A stretch of 64,000 bases of DNA from contig NZ_VJWL01000003.1 of NCBI RefSeq assembly GCF_007096385.1, forward strand, positions 62,001-126,000, read 5' to 3'. The notes beneath the pieces were generated by a model. The model saw nothing but the letters and a program-made list of their open reading frames with translations. It did no database searches and had not been told where the DNA came from. Source of the stretch: Aliidiomarina halalkaliphila. Lineage in GTDB: Bacteria; Pseudomonadota; Gammaproteobacteria; Enterobacterales; Alteromonadaceae. Shown here piece by piece: positions 38,809 to 47,950 of this stretch. Both the position numbers and the translations under genes were made by a program. Each line of letters begins with the position of its first letter. Position 1 is the first letter of the stretch.

Positions 38809-38948
38809 TCTGATCAACGCCTACTTTCGTAAAGAACACGATGCAGCGTGCAGATTCAATCTTGCCGTTTGTGTAAATCTGGGCGATCCTTGAGGAACCT
38901 GATAATCTGCGCAGAGTGCGACACTAACAATAAGAAAGGATCTGCATT

Positions 38949-39239
38949 ATGAATTATTTACTGGCTTTAGTTCTTCCACCGGTTGCGGTGTGGATGTCTG
39001 GGGCGCGCAAGCAAATGTGGTTGAGTTTGGTACTTTATTTGGCCGCATTAATGTTATTTCGGATCGCTACGGGTGGTGAAACCCCCGGGGCCTACGCAGC
39101 AGCTCCAGTGCTTTACGTGATCTCAATAATTCATGCGTTTGTGCTGACCCATCGTCATTACCAACAAGCTCAAGGGCAAATTCACCCCCATCGTGGCTCT
39201 GCAGCACAAAGTAAGCCCCCGAAAGACCCTAAAGATTAA
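38949..39239 (+). CDS. Small membrane protein, Pmp3/YqaE-like
   Basis: A 96-residue protein with two hydrophobic segments (residues about 2-37 and 48-68). The start MNYLLALVLPPVAVWMSG resembles the Pmp3/YqaE proteolipid pattern, but the protein is longer than the usual 52-residue members and has a proline- and histidine-containing polar tail. SD AAGGA is upstream. Function unknown. The family link is tentative. Confidence 0.65.
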   Translation: MNYLLALVLPPVAVWMSGARKQMWLSLVLYLAALMLFRIATGGETPGAYAAAPVLYVISIIHAFVLTHRHYQQAQGQIHPHRGSAAQSKPPKDPKD

Positions 39240-39284
39240 GCAATTTGCCTTATTTTGTTCGATAATTTCCATGTTTGGCGGAGC

Positions 39285-39348
39285 GTAAAGTAAAGGTAAA
39301 TCGACTGTTGGTCTGAAGCTAGTACCGTATTCTTTACAATTGTAAAGA
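39285..39348 (+). promoter_or_regulatory. GTAAA box cluster upstream of the RND efflux operon (candidate CpxR sites)
   Basis: GTAAA occurs at 39285, 39290 and 39296, the first and third being GTAAA-N6-GTAAA. The perfect 18-bp palindrome TCTTTACAATTGTAAAGA occupies 39331-39348, ending 21 bases before the adaptor ATG. The same GTAAAG words occur in the cpxR leader at 52261-52311. Confidence 0.5.
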
Positions 39349-39369
39349 TGCCAAATTGGAGTGAATCGA

Positions 39370-40521
39370 ATGAAACGACTGCAGACGTTAAACCCATGGA
39401 GCCGAGTATTGGTGGTTGCAAGTGCAACACTAATGCTTGCTCAGCTGTCTGCGTGCTCAGAAGGGACGGCGATGAACGATGAAGACACGCGTCCCGCTCA
39501 TCGCGTACTGGTGAATACAGTACAGGCACAAACTCTTGAATTAGAACGTTCTTTTGCCGCCCGAACAGAAGGTTCTATGGTTACCGAAGTGCGTGCGCGC
39601 GTTGGTGGTCAGCTAGAAGAACGTCATTTCAATGAAGGCCAATTGGTGGAGAAGGGAACCATTATGTTCTCTATCGAAAAGGCCCCTTACAAAGTGGATT
39701 TACAAAAGGCTCAAGCCGAGCTTACAAGCGCCGAAGCAACCTATAACGAAGCGCGTCGAGATTGGGCGCGGGTAGAGAACCTGTTTAGCGATGGCGCGGT
39801 GAGTGCGCGTGAATTTGATCAAACTCAATCGCGGGTGGAATCAGCGGAAGCGGAGCTTGAAGGGGCGCGAGCTACCTTAGAAGACGTGAAGCTGCGCTAC
39901 AACTACACCGAAATTAGTGCGCCAATTACCGGTGTCGCGAGTCGTGAGTCGGTGTCTGTGGGGAACTTGATTCAAGCGAATGACACACTAGCCACTATTG
40001 TGAGCTTGGATCCTATCTATGTGCATTTCAATGTGCCAGAAAGTGATATCGCTGCAAACTATTTATTACGTGCGACCAGCCTTAGTGCTGACGACGAGCG
40101 TCCTGGTCCTGCGGCCCGCTTACGTTTTAGCGATGGTCGCGAGCATACGACCGAAGGATACATTGATTATGTGAGTCGGATTGTTGATCGGGAAACGGGT
40201 AGCATAGAGGCTCGCGCGGTTATCCCTAATCCAGATATGACACTACTGCCAGGCCAATTCGTTCGAGTACAACTCCCGCAAATTGAATTACAGCACGCCA
40301 TTACGGTTTCGCAGCGCGCCGTTGTGCAATCGGGCCGGCACTCGGTCGTGTACATTGTCGATAACCAAGACATTGTGCAGGTACGTGAAGTGACGCTCGG
40401 TGTGCGTGTAGGTAATCAACAATTGATCGAACAAGGCTTAGCAAGTGGCGATCGCGTGATCGTTGAAGGTTTGTCCATGTTGCAGCCAGGGACTCGGGTG
40501 CACGTGGAGGAAGATGAATGA
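39370..40521 (+). CDS. RND efflux periplasmic adaptor lipoprotein (AcrA/MexE-like)
   Basis: A 383-residue membrane fusion protein. The signal peptide ends in a lipobox LSAC, so it is lipid-anchored. Barrel-sandwich and alpha-hairpin segments follow (RVGGQLEERHFNEGQLVEKGTIMFSIE, then the coiled coil from AQAELTSAEATYNEAR), and a beta-barrel domain (DPIYVHFNVPESD, VIPNPDMTLLPGQFVRVQLP). It links the inner-membrane pump to an outer-membrane channel. I start at the ATG at 39370 (SD GGAG). A GTG nine bases upstream is in frame. It overlaps the pump gene by ATGA. Confidence 0.93.
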   Translation: MKRLQTLNPWSRVLVVASATLMLAQLSACSEGTAMNDEDTRPAHRVLVNTVQAQTLELERSFAARTEGSMVTEVRARVGGQLEERHFNEGQLVEKGTIMFSIEKAPYKVDLQKAQAELTSAEATYNEARRDWARVENLFSDGAVSAREFDQTQSRVESAEAELEGARATLEDVKLRYNYTEISAPITGVASRESVSVGNLIQANDTLATIVSLDPIYVHFNVPESDIAANYLLRATSLSADDERPGPAARLRFSDGREHTTEGYIDYVSRIVDRETGSIEARAVIPNPDMTLLPGQFVRVQLPQIELQHAITVSQRAVVQSGRHSVVYIVDNQDIVQVREVTLGVRVGNQQLIEQGLASGDRVIVEGLSMLQPGTRVHVEEDE

Positions 40522-43500
40522 TTGCACGCCACTTTATTGAGCGCCCGGTGCTGGCATCGGTGCTCTCAATTCTGATTGTATTGGCTGGGTTAATGGCATT
40601 ACGCATGCTCCCGGTACAGCAATATCCGCAGATTGTACCGCCCCAAGTGGTGGTGAGTGCAAGTTATTCGGGGGCGACAGCTGAGGCCGCATCGCAAGCG
40701 GTTGCCGCACCACTGGAGCTCTACATCAACGGCGTGGAAAACATGCTGTATATGACCTCGTCGGCAGATGATACGGGCTCTGTTTCACTAACGGTTGTGT
40801 TTGCCGTGGGTACCGATGTGGATCAGGCGGCTATTGATGTTGAAGCGCAAGTGCAACGAGCCTATTCCCGTTTACCGGAAGAAGTGCAGCGCAGTGGTGT
40901 TGAGATTCGCAAGCAATCGAGCGCCATTTTGAAGATTATTTCATTGAGCTCTCCGGATGGTAGCCGAGATGCTCTGTTTTTGAATAACTACGCCACCCTA
41001 ACAGTGCAAGATGAACTCAGTCGTGTGGATGGCGTGGCACAGGTTACATTTTTTGGTTCGAAGACCTATTCAATGCGGATTTGGTTGCTGCCGGACCAAC
41101 TGGCAGATTATGGCCTCACCCCCGCCGATGTACGTGCTGCAGTAAATGAACAAAACAATATGTTCGCAGCAGGGCGTTTTGGTGACGCACCGAACCCAGG
41201 AAACCCGCAAGAACTGACGCTCCCGATTGGTACTGAGGGGCGTTTCTCCTCGGTTGAGCAATTTGAAGAGATCATTTTACGCAGCGACCCAGGTGGTTCC
41301 GTGGTAAGACTACGTGATGTGGCACGCGTTGAGCTTGGGGCGAGTAATTACGATTTCGATGCGGTTCAGAACGGTGAAACCGTGGTCTCCATGGGGATTT
41401 TTTTACGCCCTGGCGCCAACGCACTAGAGGTGTCGGAGGAAGTCGATAAAGTGATGGCGCGAATGAGCCAATCCTTCCCCAGCGGGGTGACTTATTCCAC
41501 CTCATTTGATACCACCGACTTTGTCAAAGTGTCGATTCAGCAAGTGGTGCTCACCCTGTTCCAAGCACTCTTGTTGGTCATGGGCGTTATCTATCTCTTT
41601 TTACAACGCTGGCGCGCTACCTTAATTCCGCTACTGTCCATTCCCGTTGCGCTGATTGGTGCATTTGCCGGCATGTTTGTATTTGGATTCTCAGTTAACT
41701 TACTCACATTACTCGCCATGGTTTTAGCCATAGGTATTGTCGTCGATGATGCCATTGTGGTGCTAGAAAACGTGGAACGCTTGATGCGTGAGAAAGGTCT
41801 CACGCCGAAGCAAGCTGCCATCGAAGCGATGGAAGAAGTATCCATTCCGATTGTCACCATGGTGTTGGTACTAGCCGCTGTATTTATTCCTGTTGCCTTC
41901 CTCGGCGGATTAGCGGGAGTGATGTATCAGCAGTTTGCACTTACTATCGCTGTATCTGTTATTTTATCGGGGTTTGTCGCCTTAACCTTGAGCCCAGCTT
42001 TGTGTGCGCAAATTCTCAAGGAAAAGCCTGAAGATCCTCCCCAACTGCTGAAGCGATTCAATGTGTGGTTCGAAAAAGCCACACAGAAGTACACCGATGG
42101 TGTGCGCTTTATGCTGAAGCGTACCGGCATGGCATTTGCCATATTTGTCGGTTTGGGCTTGATTGCTTTCGGAGGCATTTCACAGCTTCCTGGCGGTTTA
42201 GTGCCCGACGAAGATCAGGGTTACGTTTTGGTAAGCCATCAACTCCCAGTGGGTGCATCGTTGGATCGAACGCGCGAGTTTTCCCTCGCTTGGAACGAAG
42301 AGTTACGCACTACAGAATCCGTGAGCAACACCTTAACCTTTATGGGGTACGACCTCGTAGGCGGAGGCCGGAAGCCGAATGTGGGTGCGAGCTTCGTTAC
42401 CCTCGATCACTGGAGTGATCGCAATTTGCGACGCAACAGTTCGTTTAAGTTTGCCGAAGCCATCAATGAAAAGGGTCAAGCATATCGGGAAGCCAATATT
42501 ACCGCGTTTAACCCGCCGCCGATTTCGGGAATTTCTACCACAGGTGGCCTCGAGGCCTATTTAATGGCGGTGATGGACGGTGATAATGAAGCCTTGGTTG
42601 AGCGTCTAAATGAGGTGATTGCCGCGGCCAATGAGCGTCCAGAGTTGCAAAATGTGCGCACGACGTTATCCATGGATATCCCCCGTTATGTTGCGCATGT
42701 GGATAGAGAACGAGCCAAGTCTTCTGGGGTTGCGATTACCGATATTTTTGCCACTATGTCGGCGAACTTCAGCCGCACTACCCTCAATGACTTTAACTAT
42801 TTAGGGCGCGCTTGGCGGGTGTACATGATGGGTGAGTCTTCATTCCGAGAAGGCCCCCACAACTTAGCTGACGTATTCGTGCGCTCTAACAGCGGTGAGA
42901 TGATTCCGTTGAACTCGTTGGTACATTTGGAGCGAACAACGGGCCCAGATACAGTGCATCGTTACAATAATAGGCCAGCTGGACGCCTATTGGCGGATCC
43001 TATGCCTGGGTACAGCAGTGGTCAAGCCATGCGTGCGTTTGAGCAAGTGGTTGCTGACGTGGTGGGCGACACTTACGATTATCAATTGTTTTGGACAGGT
43101 GCATCGCGACAAGAGCGGGAAAGCGGCAGTGCCGCGCCTCTCGCATTTGGGTTTGGCTTGTTAATGGTATTCTTGCTCCTTGCGGCGCAATATGAACGCT
43201 GGACGCTGCCTTTAGCTGTACTTACCGCCATTCCTTTTGCGGTGTTTGGTGCAGTGATGGCGACCTGGATGACAGGGTTACAAAACAACATTTATTTCCA
43301 AGTCGGGTTGTTGGTACTGTTAGGGCTGTCGGCGAAGAATGCCATTCTCATCGTCGAGTTTGCGGTACTTAATCGCAAACGCGGTATGGCCGTAACGGCT
43401 GCCGCTATTACTGCTTGTAAGCAACGCTTCCGTCCAATCTTAATGACATCTCTGGCCTTTATTTTAGGTGCTATGCCGTTGGCGTTTAGCTCCGGTGCAG

Positions 43501-43652
43501 GTGCTGCGGCGCGTCAAGCAGTGGGCGTGACAGTGGTTGGCGGCATGTTGGTTGCCACTTTTGTGTCTATTTTCTTTATCCCCGTATTCTACCAGTGGAT
43601 TGAGAAAACCTTCCTCAAACGAGAACTTGCCAAGAAAGCCGGATCTAAGTAG
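40518..43652 (+). CDS. RND multidrug efflux transporter, HAE1 family
   Basis: A 1044-residue proton-driven exporter with the usual 12 helices and two large periplasmic loops. Typical motifs are FIERPVLASVLSILIVLAG at the start, LLAMVLAIGIVVDDAIVVLENVER (proton-relay Asp pair) and the ending GVTVVGGMLVATFVSIFFIPVFY. It is closest in style to MexF/AcrB. No outer-membrane TolC-like gene follows, so it must share a channel encoded elsewhere. The promoter region has GTAAA boxes suggesting CpxR control. Confidence 0.95.
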   Translation: MIARHFIERPVLASVLSILIVLAGLMALRMLPVQQYPQIVPPQVVVSASYSGATAEAASQAVAAPLELYINGVENMLYMTSSADDTGSVSLTVVFAVGTDVDQAAIDVEAQVQRAYSRLPEEVQRSGVEIRKQSSAILKIISLSSPDGSRDALFLNNYATLTVQDELSRVDGVAQVTFFGSKTYSMRIWLLPDQLADYGLTPADVRAAVNEQNNMFAAGRFGDAPNPGNPQELTLPIGTEGRFSSVEQFEEIILRSDPGGSVVRLRDVARVELGASNYDFDAVQNGETVVSMGIFLRPGANALEVSEEVDKVMARMSQSFPSGVTYSTSFDTTDFVKVSIQQVVLTLFQALLLVMGVIYLFLQRWRATLIPLLSIPVALIGAFAGMFVFGFSVNLLTLLAMVLAIGIVVDDAIVVLENVERLMREKGLTPKQAAIEAMEEVSIPIVTMVLVLAAVFIPVAFLGGLAGVMYQQFALTIAVSVILSGFVALTLSPALCAQILKEKPEDPPQLLKRFNVWFEKATQKYTDGVRFMLKRTGMAFAIFVGLGLIAFGGISQLPGGLVPDEDQGYVLVSHQLPVGASLDRTREFSLAWNEELRTTESVSNTLTFMGYDLVGGGRKPNVGASFVTLDHWSDRNLRRNSSFKFAEAINEKGQAYREANITAFNPPPISGISTTGGLEAYLMAVMDGDNEALVERLNEVIAAANERPELQNVRTTLSMDIPRYVAHVDRERAKSSGVAITDIFATMSANFSRTTLNDFNYLGRAWRVYMMGESSFREGPHNLADVFVRSNSGEMIPLNSLVHLERTTGPDTVHRYNNRPAGRLLADPMPGYSSGQAMRAFEQVVADVVGDTYDYQLFWTGASRQERESGSAAPLAFGFGLLMVFLLLAAQYERWTLPLAVLTAIPFAVFGAVMATWMTGLQNNIYFQVGLLVLLGLSAKNAILIVEFAVLNRKRGMAVTAAAITACKQRFRPILMTSLAFILGAMPLAFSSGAGAAARQAVGVTVVGGMLVATFVSIFFIPVFYQWIEKTFLKRELAKKAGSK

Positions 43653-43722
43653 GTCCGGCCCTTGAGTTATTGCCTATCCGGTGCCATAGATCTAATACAG
43701 GATCGTCACTATTGGAGCGGTT

Positions 43723-43983
43723 ATGAAAGATGACTTAAGCGTACGCATGATTTTATCGGTATTCGAGAAAGTCCAGAAGCATGGCGAGCACAAGGATGAG
43801 CGCCATGAGTTGGAGGGGATTACTGGATTTACCGATCACGATGGTTATACGGTGTTTCTCGAAGGCTTCAATGTCAAACTACGTACAGGCTTCCACAACA
43901 CCTATCATCTCGACTACGACTCAGAGCGGGCATTTGGTAGTTTTGCGCAGAAACTGAAGTATATCGATGAAAACTATGATTAA
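43723..43983 (+). CDS. DUF3081 family protein
   Basis: An 86-residue acidic, soluble protein. The segment RMILSVFEKVQKHGEHKDERHELEGI and the later NTYHLDYDSERAFGSF match the DUF3081 pattern known from Shewanella, Vibrio and relatives. Function is unknown. SD GGAG is seven to nine bases before the ATG. It is followed 32 bases later by the hemolysin III-like gene, probably in one transcript. Confidence 0.75.
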   Translation: MKDDLSVRMILSVFEKVQKHGEHKDERHELEGITGFTDHDGYTVFLEGFNVKLRTGFHNTYHLDYDSERAFGSFAQKLKYIDENYD

Positions 43984-44015
43984 ATGCCATCTCTGGTAAC
44001 TGGTCAGAGGTGATC

Positions 44016-44660
44016 ATGAGTTCTGCAAAAAAATATACATTACTTGAAGAAATCGCCCATTCGGTGAGTCACGGTATCGGTGCCGTGCTCGGAATTGTCG
44101 GCTTAGCTGTCATGGTCGCGCTGTCGGTGAAGTACGGCGATATCTGGATGGTGGTGAGCACGTCTATTTACGGTGCGTCGGTCATCTTACTGTATACCGC
44201 GTCGACGCTGTATCATGCCATCACCCATCCGAAAGCCAAGCGCGTGTTCCAGTTGATGGACCACGCCATGATTTTTATTCTTATTGCCGGTACGTACACG
44301 CCGTTCCTGTTAGTGAATTTGCGCGGGCCCTGGGGCTGGACGCTGTTTATCATTATTTGGACAATCGCGATTTTGGGCGTGCTGCTTGAAACCATGAAGA
44401 AAGAGCGAGTGAAGTGGTTATCCCTCACGCTCTACCTAGGTTTAGGTTGGATGGCCTTGGTGGCAATGAAGCCAATGCTGGAATTAGTCCCCATGGTGGG
44501 TTTACTGTGGCTGCTCGGTGGCGGGATCTTGTATTCTCTCGGGGTGATTTTCTACGTGCGTAAACAAATGCTGTTTCACCATGCGATTTGGCATGTGTTT
44601 GTACTTGCTGCCAGCGTTGCCCATTTCCTCGCCGTTATTTATGGTGTGATATTAGCGTAG
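44016..44660 (+). CDS. Hemolysin III/TrhA (YqfA) family membrane protein
   Basis: A 214-residue protein with seven predicted membrane helices, of the PAQR/hemolysin III family. The conserved motifs EEIAHSVSHGIGA (helix 1), STLYHAI and the C-terminal HHAIWHVFVLAASVAHF carry the histidines that bind metal in PAQR proteins. E. coli YqfA (TrhA) is linked to membrane energetics. Start ATG 44016 has AGAGG five bases upstream. The stop TAG is immediately followed by the palindromic repeat block 44661-44749. Confidence 0.88.
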   Translation: MSSAKKYTLLEEIAHSVSHGIGAVLGIVGLAVMVALSVKYGDIWMVVSTSIYGASVILLYTASTLYHAITHPKAKRVFQLMDHAMIFILIAGTYTPFLLVNLRGPWGWTLFIIIWTIAILGVLLETMKKERVKWLSLTLYLGLGWMALVAMKPMLELVPMVGLLWLLGGGILYSLGVIFYVRKQMLFHHAIWHVFVLAASVAHFLAVIYGVILA

Positions 44661-44749
44661 CCAATGCATCGCGTTGGTGGAGATAGATGCGCAAGGCCAA
44701 TGCATCGCGTTGGTGGAGATAGATGCGCAAGGCCAACGCGGTGCGTTGG
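44661..44749. repeat. Tandem 36-bp repeat carrying three CCAAYGC palindromes
   Basis: Two identical 36-bp units (44661-44696 and 44697-44732), each starting CCAATGCATCGCGTTGG, are followed by a third palindrome CCAACGCGGTGCGTTGG (44733-44749). The block begins directly after the TAG stop of the upstream gene. Confidence 0.92.
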
Positions 44750-44767
44750 GTACTGGATTACACATAC

Positions 44768-44796
44768 AAAAAAGCCCGGCGATTGCCGGGCTTTGA
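44768..44796 (-). terminator. Terminator of typA
   Basis: AAAGCCCGGC (44771-44780) and GCCGGGCTTT (44785-44794) form a perfect 10-bp stem with loop GATT. On the minus strand it ends in a T6 run, right after the typA stop. Confidence 0.88.
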
Positions 44797-44808
44797 CTTG
44801 ATAGGTCT

Positions 44809-46641
44809 TTATGCTTCTTCGGTTTGGCGTGAAGCACGCTTGCGGTCACTTTCAGTGAGCAACTTCTTACGAATCCGAATCGACTTAGGCGTGACTTCTA
44901 CCAGCTCATCGTTGTCGATAAACTCAAGCGCACGCTCAAGTGACATACGAATTGGTGGTGTTAGCGTTAGCGCTTCGTCAGTACCGGCCGCACGAATGTT
45001 GGTTAACTGTTTGCCTTTCAAGCAGTTCACAGTTAAATCATTAGAACGGTTGTGAATACCGATGACTTGGCCTTCGTATACTTCATCTGCATGTGATGCA
45101 AACAAGCGCCCACGCTCTTGCAGGTTAAACAGGGCGTAAGCCAATGCTTTACCTTGCGCGTTTGAAATCAATACGCCGTTCACGCGCTGACCAATCTTAC
45201 CGCCTTTATGTGGGCCGTAATGATCGAATGCGTGGTAAATCAAACCTGTACCTGAAGTAAGCGTCATAAATTCAGTTTGGAAACCAATTAAGCCACGGCT
45301 TGGTACCATAAAGTCGATACGGGTACGGCCTTTACCATCTGGGCTCATGTTGGTCATTTCGGCTTTGCGTAAGCCCAAAGCTTCCATTACAGCGCCTTGA
45401 TGTTGGTCTTCAACGTCAACGGTCAACGTTTCGTACGGTTCGAACTTTTCGCCGTTCTCATACTTAATAATTACTTCAGGGCGCGATACGGCTAATTCGA
45501 AGCCTTCGCGACGCATGTTTTCAATCAACACGCCTAAGTGCAATTCGCCACGGCCAGATACACGGAATTTATCCGGGTTATCGGTTTGCTCAACGCGCAA
45601 TGCAACGTTGTGCGTGAGCTCTTGCTGTAAGCGGTCGAGAATCTGACGCGATGTTACAAACTTACCTTCTTTACCAGCGAACGGTGAGGTGTTGACCTGG
45701 AAGGTCATAGTCACAGTTGGCTCATCAACGGTAAGTGGCTTCATCGCTTCTGGCTGACCATGCATACACACGGTGTCAGAAATGTTCAAATCGCCCAAAC
45801 CAGTAATGGCGCAGATGTCGCCGGCGTGAGCGGAGGTCACTTCCATCCGGTCAAGGCCGAGGTAACCAAATACCAGACCAATTTTACCGTTACGGGTTTT
45901 GCCCTCGGCATCAACGATGGTGACTTGTTGGTTTGGCTTGATGGTACCGCGACGGATACGGCCGATACCGATAACACCCACGTAGCTTGAGTAATCAAGC
46001 TGTGACACTTGGAACTGCAATGGACCATTTAAGTCTGCATCCGGTGGTGACACCTTATCGATAATGGTTTCAAACAAAGGAGTCATATCCGTGCTTGGGT
46101 TTGCTGGATCCAAGGTTGCATAACCGTTTAATGCAGAAGCATAAACGATAGGGAAATCTAACTGCTCGTTGTTTGCGCCCAAGTTATCGAACAAATCGAA
46201 TACTTGATCAACCACCCAATCAGGACGTGCGCCTGGGCGGTCGATTTTGTTCACAACAACGATGGGGTTCAGGCCGTGAGCAAAGGCTTTCTGTGTTACG
46301 AAGCGCGTTTGCGGCATCGGGCCATCAACGGCGTCAACCAACAGAAGAACAGAGTCAGCCATCGAAAGTACGCGCTCAACTTCACCACCGAAATCGGCGT
46401 GTCCTGGGGTGTCCAGGATGTTGATGTGGTAATCGCCCCAGTTAATGGCGGTGTTTTTCGCCAAAATGGTGATTCCACGTTCTTTTTCAATATCGTTAGA
46501 ATCCATGATGCGCTCTTGCACTTCGCCACGGCTCTCAAGAGTGCCAGACTGTTGCAGAAGCTTATCAACTAAGGTGGTTTTACCATGGTCAACGTGGGCG
46601 ATAATCGCGATATTGCGTATTTTTTCGATAGCTTTGGACAT
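44809..46641 (-). CDS. typA: GTPase TypA/BipA
   Basis: Ribosome-associated translational GTPase needed for growth under cold and other stress. The 610-residue protein has EF-G-like domains: G1 AHVDHGKTT, switch I region [11 protein letters not shown]3 [15 protein letters not shown]4 NKIDR, then domain II, and the BipA-specific C-terminal region ([13 protein letters not shown] to the end). I start at the ATG at 46641 ([10 protein letters not shown]). An in-frame start five codons upstream is possible. A terminator follows. Confidence 0.97.
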   Translation of the reverse strand: MSKAIEKIRNIAIIAHVDHGKTTLVDKLLQQSGTLESRGEVQERIMDSNDIEKERGITILAKNTAINWGDYHINILDTPGHADFGGEVERVLSMADSVLLLVDAVDGPMPQTRFVTQKAFAHGLNPIVVVNKIDRPGARPDWVVDQVFDLFDNLGANNEQLDFPIVYASALNGYATLDPANPSTDMTPLFETIIDKVSPPDADLNGPLQFQVSQLDYSSYVGVIGIGRIRRGTIKPNQQVTIVDAEGKTRNGKIGLVFGYLGLDRMEVTSAHAGDICAITGLGDLNISDTVCMHGQPEAMKPLTVDEPTVTMTFQVNTSPFAGKEGKFVTSRQILDRLQQELTHNVALRVEQTDNPDKFRVSGRGELHLGVLIENMRREGFELAVSRPEVIIKYENGEKFEPYETLTVDVEDQHQGAVMEALGLRKAEMTNMSPDGKGRTRIDFMVPSRGLIGFQTEFMTLTSGTGLIYHAFDHYGPHKGGKIGQRVNGVLISNAQGKALAYALFNLQERGRLFASHADEVYEGQVIGIHNRSNDLTVNCLKGKQLTNIRAAGTDEALTLTPPIRMSLERALEFIDNDELVEVTPKSIRIRKKLLTESDRKRASRQTEEA

Positions 46642-47005
46642 AAAACTGTTTTTCAACCTGTAATAGAAGGCATCACCTACACCCTGAATCAGCGATTCGA
46701 GGCAGGGCAGCGGGCCTTAGGGGGGCGGATCATACGCTGATTTCGCTGAATAAAAAAGCACCTATAGCAGTTAGACACGTAAAATTAACACAATGGTAAC
46801 GATTTACAGGGGGTTGCGGGCAGTTGTAAAAAATAAAAATGAACAAGTTAGCTCCCGCATGATGTGAAAAGCGCTTTGTGCGCACTCCTCGACTAAGCTA
46901 CTATCGAGTTGAACAACTATTCCGCCCCAGGGGTGGAGTTCACGATTTCAAACAATTCCGCCTTAGACGTGAAATTATCGTCGCTGCTATAAATAAGGAA
47001 GCATT
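46642..47005. other. Divergent intergenic region typA / DsbA-like gene
   Basis: 364 bases that should hold both promoters. I see no convincing sigma-70 pair. At 46919-46947 there is a copy of the CCCCAGGGG palindrome family (CCGCCCCAGGGGTGGA core), with a half-copy AATTCCGCC at 46954-46962. No small gene with a good start was found. Confidence 0.6.
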
Positions 47006-47653
47006 ATGATTCGTCGTTGGCTCAGCTCGGCACTTCTCGCTTTGGTTACCGTTGTATTGATTAGCGCCTGTAGCGAAGTTCCCGAAGAAGATACCACCAG
47101 CCTTACCTTCCAAGAAGGTGCCCATTATCGGGTGCTTGAGTTCCCTGTGCACCAGGATCAAAGCGCCCCCTTTATCGTCGAATACCTATGGGTGGGATGT
47201 CCTTACTGCCAGCAGTTTGAGCCCATTTTGCAGGGTTACAAACAGGCGAACCCTGACGTAACCTTCGTGCGCCGGCACGGCTCGCTTACCAACCGTTGGA
47301 TCGTCGATGGCCGTGTGTTTCACGCCATGGACTTGCTGGCAGATCATGATGTGACGCCAGCGCTGTTGCAATTTTATGCCAGCAAAGCACCGAACTTGCC
47401 CGGTAGTGAGGATTTGGTTGAGTTTATGGAAGAGCACGGGTTTGATGCAGATGAAGTATTTGCCAAGGCCGACAGTGAAGAAGTGGATGCGATTATGGAG
47501 GCTAATCTCACGGATATGAGCCAAAATGATATGCGCGGCGTGCCTGCTATCGTGGTGAATGGCCGTTATTTGATTAGCAATTCATTACCAGAAAACATCG
47601 CTACGACCGATGATTATTATGCACTGTTAGATTACCTATTTACCTTAGAGTAG
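47006..47653 (+). CDS. DsbA-like thioredoxin-fold lipoprotein
   Basis: A 215-residue protein with a lipoprotein signal peptide (LISAC) and a DsbA-type thioredoxin fold: active site CPYC in VGCPYCQQFEP, an inserted helical domain, and the cis-Pro in RGVPAIVVNGRYL. It should be a periplasmic, membrane-anchored thiol oxidase or isomerase. The CPYC dipeptide is less typical than the CPHC of DsbA. It stands alone. A perfect 11-bp hairpin (47661-47697) follows the stop. Confidence 0.87.
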   Translation: MIRRWLSSALLALVTVVLISACSEVPEEDTTSLTFQEGAHYRVLEFPVHQDQSAPFIVEYLWVGCPYCQQFEPILQGYKQANPDVTFVRRHGSLTNRWIVDGRVFHAMDLLADHDVTPALLQFYASKAPNLPGSEDLVEFMEEHGFDADEVFAKADSEEVDAIMEANLTDMSQNDMRGVPAIVVNGRYLISNSLPENIATTDDYYALLDYLFTLE

Positions 47654-47660
47654 CTCATTA

Positions 47661-47697
47661 GCGGTGGGCGTCGGCAGTATTTGCGAACGCCCACCGC
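47661..47697. repeat. 11-bp perfect hairpin after the DsbA-like gene
   Basis: GCGGTGGGCGT (47661-47671) pairs with ACGCCCACCGC (47687-47697), loop 15 bases, no T-tract. It may protect the 3' end or pause polymerase. Confidence 0.65.
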
Positions 47698-47703
47698 CAC
47701 TTC

Positions 47704-47740
47704 GCACCAAAGTGGTGCCATAATTGCACCATATTGGTGC
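47704..47740 (+). promoter_or_regulatory. Two NtrC (GlnG) binding sites upstream of glnA
   Basis: GCACCAAAGTGGTGC (47704-47718) and GCACCATATTGGTGC (47726-47740) match the NtrC consensus TGCACC-N5-GGTGCA. Their centres are 22 bp apart and lie about 150 and 128 bases before the predicted start of transcription, the usual enhancer position. Confidence 0.92.
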
Positions 47741-47834
47741 TAAATGCGATAAATTCATGTCATATTTTCCATTCTCACGCCTGCCTACGTTTAGTGAATT
47801 TATTTAATCTTTAAAAATCAATAGGTAAGCAATC

Positions 47835-47850
47835 TGGCATAGGCTTTGCT
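47835..47850 (+). promoter_or_regulatory. Sigma-54 promoter of glnA
   Basis: TGGCATAGGCTTTGCT matches the sigma-54 consensus TGGCAC-N5-TTGCW, with GG (-24) and GC (-12) correctly 12 bases apart. Predicted start of transcription near 47861. Confidence 0.88.
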
Positions 47851-47950
47851 ATACCTATCTGTAGCACGCTAATTACTAGCGTAATGTGATTCGACTTGGT
47901 GTCGACCACACCTTTTTAAGCACAGACGATGCGACGAACCGGAGGTTACT

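Noticed and set aside
38809-38948. Extra gene between the SDR and Pmp3-like genes
   Set aside because: No open frame of useful length with a ribosome binding site.
44652-44849. Minus-strand frame with a repeated peptide overlapping the end of typA
   Set aside because: The repeat comes from the 36-bp tandem units, and the frame runs through the typA terminator.
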